A DNA stretch of 64,000 nucleotides from Phanerochaete sordida (Eukaryota > Basidiomycota > Agaricomycetes > Polyporales > Phanerochaetaceae). The stretch is taken from assembly GCA_019973155.2 (NCBI GenBank), contig BPQB01000010.1, positions 434,001 through 498,000 of the forward strand. Reading direction: 5' to 3'. A program made the position numbers and the translations under genes. Of the stretch, positions 56,155 to 64,000 are shown piece after piece. Position 1 is the stretch's first letter. Each line of letters begins with the position of its first letter. Under the pieces are notes generated by a model. That model saw nothing but the letters and a program-made list of their open reading frames with translations. It made no database searches and had not been told where the DNA came from.

Positions 56155-56970
56155 GGCGGGGGCGGCGCGCGGGTGTGGTGGCGGGAGGTGCAGAGGTGGG
56201 TGTGCAGAGCCTTATACGCGTTGGGCGTGCGCAGCCGGGGCGGGTCTGTGTGCGGGTTCTAGTGGCCTTGCCTCCGCGATCGCAGTGCGCAGTGCTCAGG
56301 AGGCCTGGGGGTGTCGCGGGAGATGGAGGTCGAGGGCAGAGAGGAGGCGGTAGGGCCCTTGTCCTGTGTACATTGCGCTTTGCACACGTGCTGCGACTTT
56401 ATCCATGCCTGCATTTGAGGAGTCGGGGCTGTGTTGTCCAGCCTCGTTGTCGACAGCCAGCGGTGGCGGTGTAACGTAAACCGCTTTTACGAGAAGCGCC
56501 CATTCGTGCCGACCGACCCTGAGCCTGGTCCGACGCGGTTGCGCAGGCAACAGCTCGCAGCACAGTGGCTTGAGTACTTATGTCTTGGATTGAAGATAGT
56601 CTACAGGAACATGTACATTGGATCACAGACTGCTACCGCAACATAACCAAGCACCTTCGCCGAAGGCGGCTTTTCGAGGACGCGGACTAACCAACACTAT
56701 CCGATACAGAAGGGCAGCAACAACAACGACAGAAGTATGCAAGGAACGAACGACAACACACCGGAGGTCCGACATCCAGAATGATTATGCGCAGACGCAC
56801 ATTAACGAGAACGGGCTAGGAATGCGTGGGCACCAGGAGAACCGTGTACGCTGCGCAGCAGATAGCGGGTAGGTAGGACCAGGGCAACTTATAACGTCGA
56901 TTGCGGTACCAGAGCGTCCGGTGGCGATTAGGGCTGGCGGCGTGGCGCAGCACGTAGCGCCGCGAGCCGG
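56155..56970. other. Intergenic region
   Basis: 816 bp between two minus-strand genes. Contains the BRI3-like promoter. Open frames on the plus strand are shadows or lack domains. No gene supported. Confidence 0.45.
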
Positions 56971-59028
56971 CTAGATGTAGTGTGGTGGCGGCTTCGATTC
57001 GTCGTACGACCTATACTGCAACGCCGTACCCCTGGCGTCAGTGCATGTCATGAGCACACGCGGGACCCACACACTTGCAGCCCTACTCACCGAGTCGCGC
57101 GAGACCGTCACCTCCTGCTCGATCTCGACCTCGAGCGCGCTTGTCTGCGACCGCAGCAGGTCCTGCTTCGATCGCGGCGCCCGTCCGTCGCGCGCCGCCG
57201 ATGGCGGATACACGTGGTGCACGTTGTCTGGGTGGTTTTCGTGCTTCGTGAGCTTGCCCACCATGAGGAACGTCGGCATCGTGTTCGTCTCCGCGTCCGT
57301 CCCGCGCCCGCGCAGCACGCGTCGGGTGTTGAGCGTCGCCAAGAAGGAGTTCACGTACACTGCCTGCCTGTCAGCGCGCGATCCCCGCAGACCGGCGTGG
57401 CACTCACGTTTGCTGAGAACGAAATACAGTGCCATGAATATGAAGTTGTCGGGCATGATGTTGTACTGCGGGGCTCGTCAGGCCCGAACATGTCGCCATC
57501 GCAGCAATGCTACGTACCAGAATCATACAGGACAAGCTGACGGCACTTGTCAGTACGCCAGTGTTTACAGCATACAGAGATAAATTGTTGACGAGTGAGT
57601 CGTCTCTGCGCACGATGAGCTCCCGCAGAACGGAAGTGAGGTCACAGGACTCACTTGGAGTATCCAGTGCGCAGCCCTTGAAGGAACCAGCACAGACTTG
57701 CGGCGGTGATCATGTCAGTCGCCATGCCGAGCCCGAGCGAAGTGCTGCCGATGATTTTGAGGCTATCTATCTCCAAGAGGCTGGATAATTGCAATCTGCC
57801 ATATTCGTTGAGTGATCGTGTCGTCCCCGTCAACTGAGATGCCTACCCCTTCGCGGTGTACACTATGAGGTCACCGGTGTCAGCGATGACAGCGTCCCAG
57901 AAAAGGCGAGGGTACGTACCACATGCCGCTCCTAGTTGCGCGAAGGTGAGCGCGAGCTGTGGGAGCAATTAGCGGGGAGCATGCGACAGTCGCACGCAGT
58001 CACTTACGATAATCCCTGTGACAGGACGGTTGCCGCCGCTGACTGTGAGAGACGATCAGCTTCTACCCGAGACAGATCGCCCACGTAGATCCTTACATCG
58101 CCAGACCCGCATGGCAAAACATCTAAAATAGATTTTGTCAGCGTGCTGTCTCCGACGACACGGGCTGAGAGCGGGCGCAGGAAGCTGGCCGCCATCCAGA
58201 TACGAGCTCTTCCGCTTGAACGAACAGCGCAGGTAGGAACAGTTGCCCTTCTCGTGGAAGGAGCGCTGGAGGATGTGGACGATGCTCGGACGGTGCGACC
58301 AGCTTCAGGCCGTCCGGAAAACTTTGAAGATATTACTCACGTTTTGACGACAGCCCCAGCAACTGCACCGAGGAGCACTTGAACCTGAATATTGCCGTAA
58401 GCTTCGGCGAGCTCTCGTCCAAAGGATGCGACTCACGACAAGCGTCCTGTGGGCGAAATGAATTCAACGCGGGACAAGGGAGGGCGTATTCACGTACCAT
58501 ACTGGTGCAGCGATGAGGACGACAGGGTTGCCCCAATTGCTGGGAGGTCGTGAGACCACTGCTCGCGGTGGATCGGAAGCGCCACATACCTGACCGTGTA
58601 GAAATACGCGGCGTGCCCGATGAACGACTGGTCCACGGTCTCGATCAGCCTGCGCGCGTCTCTGAGCGTCCCTCCAAAGCGCGAACCGCAGCAGCGCAAA
58701 CATACCACAGGAAGGCGACCTGCGGGCGCGATGAGCCGATAAGGTGGGGCGCTCGGGGAGGGCACGCACCAGGATCTTGTAGAAGGGCCGGTCGAGGGGG
58801 TAGCGTCGGAAGTACGTGAAGCACTGCGAGCACAGGATGCCGAACAGCCTGCAAAGCGGGCGCGTGAGACCCGAAAGCGCGGCACGCAGGGACGCGGACG
58901 CACGCAGAGGACGCGGCCATGCCCACGAAGGTGGCACCGTAGGTGTTGTCCTTGCTGACGACCATGGCAGAGTTGAGGACCGAGTTGGCCGCGAGCCCGG
59001 AGGCGTCTGTCGCGCTGGGGGCGGACAT
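56971..59028 (-). CDS. DUF6534 multi-membrane protein, 16 exons
   Basis: Paralogue of the gene at 17259. Exons on the minus strand: 58904-59028, 58770-58848, 58706-58719, 58590-58649, 58498-58539, 58437-58446, 58341-58384, 58097-58122, 58008-58042, 57920-57956, 57847-57862, 57655-57780, 57518-57605, 57408-57465, 57091-57359 and 56971-57015, giving 357 aa. Seven spans; landmarks FRRYPLDRPFYKIL, YTVSNWGNPVVL, CFAMRVWRFSG, SLGLGMATDMITAASLCWFL, LYAVNTGVLTS and YVNSFLATLNTRR. The polar C-terminal tail of about 85 residues is longer than in the paralogue. Exons of 10, 14 and 16 nt occur; the 14-nt exon (V-A-F-L-W) sits at the same place as a 14-nt exon in the paralogue. Intron 58123-58340 is unusually long (218 nt). 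Function unknown. Confidence 0.83.
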
Positions 59029-59630
59029 CTTGTGCAGATGGAGGGCGGGAGGGGACAAAAAGAGTGTGGGGGAGGACTCTTGTGCTCCCGAGGCCGAGCT
59101 CAGCGCGCGGCCGGCAGGAAGCTGACAGAAAAGGAGCGGAAGGGGAGCGAGACGAGTGCTCTAGTGAGAATTGGGGGACAGTGGCATGGAGATGCAGCAG
59201 ATGCTGGCAGAGTCCAACCTGCGCGCACACCTCCAGACCCAATTGTCGCGGAGAAACCATTCCCGGTCCTCCTTGTCCAGAACAGCGTCCCGATTAGGCA
59301 GGTAATTTTAATACTATCAAAGTCTATCGGGAGCTGATGTCAAGGCACGCCTCGGGGCCTGCGTCAACACTTTGCCCTCGTCCTTCGTCGCCACACGATA
59401 TATTCCTCCGAGACACTAGCCTACACTCGGCATCGATGGGCACCAGCTAGCTCTGCGAACTCACCGTCGCACCGAGCGCGAGCGGACGCGGACACGGCTG
59501 GGTACCCACGCGACTATTTCGAGCAATGCAGCCCACGCGGTACATCTCGACAGACTCCCCAACGGAACAACGCGCCATCACGCCCGCGGCGCACAGGGTC
59601 TGGGCGCACATCAGGGCGTGTGCCCCGGTG
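59029..59630. other. Intergenic region
   Basis: 602 bp between two minus-strand genes. A minus-strand frame with protein-like words (SGDTGAHALMCAQTLCAAG) runs across 59500-59650 and may be the true C-terminal exon of the YEATS gene, reached by an intron or a frameshift that I cannot place. Confidence 0.4.
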
Positions 59631-62600
59631 TCACCGCTCGCGCGCCGCGTCCCCATCTCCGTCAGCAGGCCCGTCCACCGGTGGCAACGCCATCCCCAGC
59701 GGCGCCATCGCGAGCACCAGCGCGCCGCACGCGGGCACACGCGCCGCGTCGCGGGCGAGGCCCTTCGCGACGTGCGCCGGCGTGAGCAGCCGCCCCCGTT
59801 GCTGCTCTGCCCGACGTGCCCGGGCCCTCTGCGGGCCCTGCAGACCGGCCTCGTCCCGCCGGAGCGCACCCACGGCGCTTTTGGTCAGGGCACCCACGAA
59901 GGAGCGCATGGCGAGCGCCAAGAGCGCCGACGCCTGCGTTCCTTGGGGCCCGTCGTCCAGCGGCGCTGCCGAGCCCGCAACGGCCGGCGTGCGCATGCGG
60001 TCCAGTTTCCACTTGGCGGCGAGATCCTGGATCGCGAGGACAAGCTTCGGGTCACTTGCGCGGAGGAGGTCACGCGCCGAGTCCGCTGCGGCCGCGCTGG
60101 AGAAGCTTTCATCATGCGCTCGTGTGCCGAACAGCGCAGGGTGCAGGCCATACGGCGTGCCTGTCACGTCGTCCGCATGCAGGGAGGGTGTGTCCAGCAA
60201 CCGGTTGACGTCGACGACAGGCAGTCCGAGCGCCGCAGCGTCCCCGGAACACATGTGTGTCGAGGGCGGCGCGGGCTGTGGAAGGGCGTCGGCCGCAATA
60301 GGTTTTATCTTCACGCTCACAGCCCCGACGCTGGCGGACCCACGAGGCTCAAGATTCGGCGGCGGCGGATGGTTCAGGTAATGGAGGCCGCAGTGTCGGC
60401 AGTACTCTTCCGCGGGCGGTTGTTCCTCAGACTTGATTGCTTCTTTCCTCGTCCTTGGGCCAGAGGCATTCTCCAAAACCGGTTGGCGCGACTCGCGCAA
60501 GAATAGCCCTTCGTCTTCGAGCCAGCGAAAGACGTCACCCGTCGTCAGTGGAATGTCTTGTCGGCCGTCAGGCCATGGTTCTGCGGTGCACAGCTCGTCG
60601 TATGCCTGTCGCAGTGCATGTGCGCGGCCCCACTGTGAATCGTGTGAGCTGACATTCGGAGATAGCACCATGTCACACACGGACCTCAATCGCCTTTCGA
60701 CGTCCATCGTTGAGAGCACGGAACTGTGCCGGTGTGGCAACAAGGGTGTACGGTATTTGTCTTGACAACCGCACTCTGAAGTCTGCAGGGCAGCACGCCG
60801 TGGATGAGATAAGCACGAAGGATGCATTGCTGATAGAGAATGATGACATACCGCGCATGGTCAACGGGAACTGCGGTGCAAGCGATCTGAGCCGGAGGAC
60901 ATAATCTGCACAGCTTTTCAATATACACCGTAAGTCAGCACCATCTGAACATACGCACCTGGCTCGATGATCTCCTCGTTAGGCATGGTGGATTGGTCCT
61001 CTGAACCATTGGAGACATCATCCGCGTCCCAGCTCGGCTCGTGCTCATCCCGGTCCTGCACCGGAAGTAGCTCAGTTGTGCGATCGAGACCCACGTCGAA
61101 GACCTGCTCGTCTCCGAGCACAGCGCCGTTCCGCTGCAAAGGATCCAGCTGCAGGTCGGAAGGAGTCAGCAGATGACAGGCGACATGTAATATGCGCGCG
61201 CACCTCAACCCAGTGCTCGACCTCTAACGGTGGGTTCTGTCCCTCGGCGCCAGCCCATTCAAAAGTGATGCGGGCGAGGAAAGGCTTGTCAGTCGTGCTG
61301 GTCACAACGAAGGGCGGTCTGTCGACGACTATGGGTTCCAGCAAGGGCAGCGGAGGGGGGTCAGTCACGCTTCGGATGGTCATCCTCTTCAGGATGGCGT
61401 TCAGAGGCAGGCTCTGCAAATGCCACGTGAGTGATAGTTACGGAGGAGAGCCACGATTTGGCCGACGTACATAGCTCGGCGAGGACACAGCGAGTCGCCA
61501 CCGGTGGGTATGTTCGGGGTGCACTGTACTCCGTTTGCCTGGCGCTGTTGTGAGGACGGCGACGAGGCAAAGTGCGCATATAGCTCACCTGGTGGCATCC
61601 AGAAGCTCAGATCCCGCACGCTCACTCGTGCCATCATGTGGAACCGGCTCACAGGGCCTTGTAGATCCGGCATGACGGGCTCTGCGACGCGCGCTGCACC
61701 CTCTGGCGGCGGCTCGGTGCTGAGCGCAGGCGGCTCGATGACCACGTCGAGGGCGGCGCGGGCTTTGTTGCGGTGAGGGTAGGGCATGCGCCAGTGCGTC
61801 TTCTTATGCGTCGAGCCTGCGTCACCGAATATGTCGACAGGCTGGTTTTCGTCGTAGACATGGATGGTGCGCTGCTTAGGGGCGCGGCCGAGAAAGTGAG
61901 CGAGTCCTGGACTGTCGGCGTGGTGGCCTAGCGTGCGTGTAATTGGTGCCGACGAGTCTCTAGAGAGCGCGCCTTGGCTTGCGGTGAGGGCCGCATCGCT
62001 GGCCGAAGTGTCCTGAGACGGCGCCTCAGTCGTCTTCGCGGGCAGCAGCGGGACATCACGCCCTCCGCCAACGGCCATCTCGAACAGGCGGCGCAGCCCG
62101 GGAATGGTGATACCGCCGACCTCCGTGCCGTGGGCGACGACCCACGCCTGCTCCTCGGCGCCCTCGACGAGGACCGCGCAGCACTGCACGCACTCGTCGT
62201 GGCTCCCGAACTCGCGCTTGTGGCTGAGGCGACAGTGGTTCAGGAGGCCCTGCAGGCTCGAGAAGTCCGTGCGCGCGCAGTCCGGGCACGCCAGCTTCGC
62301 GATCTGCGGCGGGTACGACGCGGTGTTGCGCAGGAAGAGGAGCTTGCGGGGTGGCGGCCGGGCGACCCGGGCTGCGCCTCGGTTACGCGTCGAGTACGCC
62401 GATGATGGGGGCGCGGACGACGCTGTTGAAGTGGCTTCGCCGAGTGGCGCTGATACTGGCGGAACGGAAGCGGGTCGTGGCGGGAGCCGCACATCCCTAG
62501 AGAAGATGGGATTGCTCGGTCCTTCGATTGCCTCCAAAGCATCCAAAGCAGCTGTGCGGAACTCGCTGGCATTGTCGAGTCCTGAGACAGATAAGAACTT

Positions 62601-62840
62601 GGTAGGACCAGAGAGATAGCGCTACGCACCTGGATGTTGCAGCTCCTTCTGCAACGCCTCCTGCAAGAGCAGTGCCCATGTAATCCTCGACTGCACCGTG
62701 GAAGTCAGGCGTTCTCTGAGAGCGACCTCAAGGTCGAGTTCTTCGAGTAAGATTCGACGACATGGCAAGGTCTCTGGTTCTGGGGAAGCGGAGTGTCGTT
62801 GACGCTTTCTGGGTGGGCCTTGTTCGTCTTCTAGTGTCAT
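59631..62840 (-). CDS. YEATS-domain chromatin protein with C2H2-type zinc finger (YEATS2-like)
   Basis: Nuclear reader of acylated histones; animal YEATS2 is part of the ATAC acetyltransferase complex. Exons on the minus strand: 62630-62840, 61589-62581, 61471-61538, 61204-61413, 60959-61148, 60852-60905, 60685-60782 and 59631-60632, giving 941 aa. A basic N-terminus (RKRQR) and helix come first, then a zinc finger with C169, C172, H186 and H191, plus a further C-x2-CC. The YEATS fold spans about 385-530: RVSVRDLSFWMPPG, THRWRLAVSSPSY, RPPFVVTSTTDKPFLARITFEW, and EQVFDVGLDR. YTLVATPAQFRALNDGRRKAIEWGRA follows, then a Cys/His pair (YCRHCGLHYLNH). The C-terminal region LTPAHVAKGLAR resembles a histone-fold helix, as in YEATS2. 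The last exon's end is uncertain. Confidence 0.8.
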
Positions 62841-64000
62841 ACACCAAATGGTTCTGAAAAGGAGGCAAGTCTTTTGTGTCGATGCCAAGAGTCGAAGATG
62901 CTTTGATCCAACGAAGGGTGATAGGGAAAGATAGATAGTACGAGTGACGTGGGCAGTCGTAAAATTAGGGCGAGAAACCTGAGTAGGTCGTCTTCAAAGC
63001 ATGGTGGTCGGCTCTGCCGTCGGGAGTGTCGTCTCTCTCGCGCCGAAACCCTAACCCTGAATCTCTGATCGACGATCGAGCGCTGGCTCCGTGGCGTCGC
63101 CAATCTTGCTGCCGCGACGGTTCAGCCAGTTGACTTCGAGTCATTGCCGGCGACCTCTACGACGGAAACACACACGCTCACAGTGCGGCAAACAAGTGTC
63201 ACAAGGCGTATATAATTGCATGGGTATGTGGCACACGTTATCTCGTTGATTGTATTTCCAGGCGGCGTGGCGACATGCAAGTACTGCCAGTGCAGCCAGC
63301 TTCGACGGTTCGACGTAAGTCTCCTCAGGAAAGACTCCGCTAAAACTCATTCACTCGTGCAACAGGTAAGTTCTACGACAGCAATCAGATGACGCTCGAT
63401 AAAGTGGATGGAAAGGAGACCTAGAAGATTGGCCCGTGCGTGGCATCCGGGACGATGGACGTGCCTGTGCTCAAAGGTCCCTTTTGACTGCAGCAAGACA
63501 ACCGTGAGTAAGCAGCTTGAATGCCGCATGTTCGAAACTAGGCCCACCGGGACTCTGGCTGCCCGCCTGACCGGCAGCTATGGCCAAAGGGCTTCGTTAT
63601 CTGGCGGCTTTGAGTGAAGTCATGATCCTGCCAACGGTGTCTTTGATAACCAGCGTGCCTGGTTATTTCCAGGCCGTTGTCCTCCCGGGAATACGGCCTG
63701 TGCAGCTTAACTTTGTTTCTGTTCAGGCAGGGTCACCGGACTGCGATGCAGGCGATGTGCTTCCCTGTCGAGCCGTTGGGAAGCTAGTATGACGGCGCGG
63801 TTCTTGGGTACTGACTACGAAACAGCTCCTGCACTGGGAATAAGAATCAGACAATCCCCTGTGACCTATCTGATAATTACTAGGTATACGTTGCTGCATG
63901 CTCGCCGTCGGTGCTGTTGCTGCCGGTCGAAAGTCGTCGGATTTGTAGCAGTTGGCGAGGCGCGCTAAATTAAGCGGCGAATGGGCGCTGCTCGCGATAT
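62841..64000. other. Terminal region without a supported gene
   Basis: 1.16 kb. Contains the YEATS gene promoter and a telobox-like word at 63046-63058. A plus-strand frame 63580-63792 with a hydrophobic centre and a frame near 63260-63320 with CKYCQCSQ are weak hints of an unrecognised plus-strand gene, but no splice chain is convincing. Confidence 0.4.
63046..63058. promoter_or_regulatory. Telobox-like CCCTAA repeat
   Basis: aaaccctaaccct, two partial TTAGGG-complement units, about 205 bp upstream of the YEATS gene start. Similar in content to the array at 8876-8892. Confidence 0.45.

Noticed and set aside
1..64000. CRISPR arrays or bacterial operon signals
   Set aside because: No regularly spaced direct repeats; spliceosomal introns throughout show a eukaryotic genome.

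Overview
The window is nuclear DNA of a filamentous basidiomycete, most likely an Agaricomycete of the polypore type. The evidence is gene structure and gene content: introns are about 50-65 nt with GTRNGT donors, CTRAC-like branch points and CAG/TAG acceptors; many genes carry tiny exons; and the window encodes families typical of these fungi (two DUF6534 multi-membrane proteins, a NACHT NLR, a GPI-anchored pepsin, UstYa-type proteins, an I66 protease-inhibitor relic, a MULE transposase). Gene models were built by hand from splice signals and reading-frame continuity. Outer ends are less certain than internal junctions.

Layout. 1-19 kb is gene-dense and mostly conserved: a 5'-truncated unknown gene, an exo-beta-1,3-glucanase, a Gln-rich protein, an IQGAP-like Ras GTPase-activating protein, a GPI-anchored aspartic protease, the ER chaperone SCJ1 (ends in KDEL), a mitochondrial protein of unknown function, a small membrane protein and a 19-exon DUF6534 protein. 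19.2-27.9 kb is a gene-poor, repeat-bearing island with an N-terminally incomplete MULE transposase, a broken I66 protease inhibitor, a 17-bp perfect hairpin and a 47-bp perfect inverted repeat. 27.9-30.5 kb is a short NLR (helical N-terminus plus NACHT, no C-terminal repeats) at the island's edge. 31-37.4 kb holds a small secreted protein, a short-chain dehydrogenase, an opsin-related protein that lacks the retinal lysine, and FEN1.

39.6-55.3 kb is rich in tailoring-enzyme genes: a proline-iminopeptidase-like hydrolase, a membrane-anchored But2-type protein, two UstYa-family genes in divergent arrangement, a small secreted peptide with a Lys-Arg site, a 7-TM protein, an NmrA-like oxidoreductase, an enoyl-reductase-type MDR protein and an FAD-dependent amine-oxidase-like enzyme. 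This is the best candidate for an undescribed biosynthetic locus, possibly peptide-derived. The link is inference from neighbourhood only. 55.6-62.8 kb returns to conserved genes: a BRI3-like protein, a second DUF6534 gene in opposite orientation to the first, and a large YEATS-domain chromatin protein with a zinc finger.

Two features stand out structurally. Extremely small exons (5, 7, 10, 11, 12, 14, 16 and 22 nt) are needed to restore conserved motifs in several genes. Several compact divergent promoters (about 285-470 bp) join functionally unlike genes. No tRNA, rRNA or CRISPR was found.
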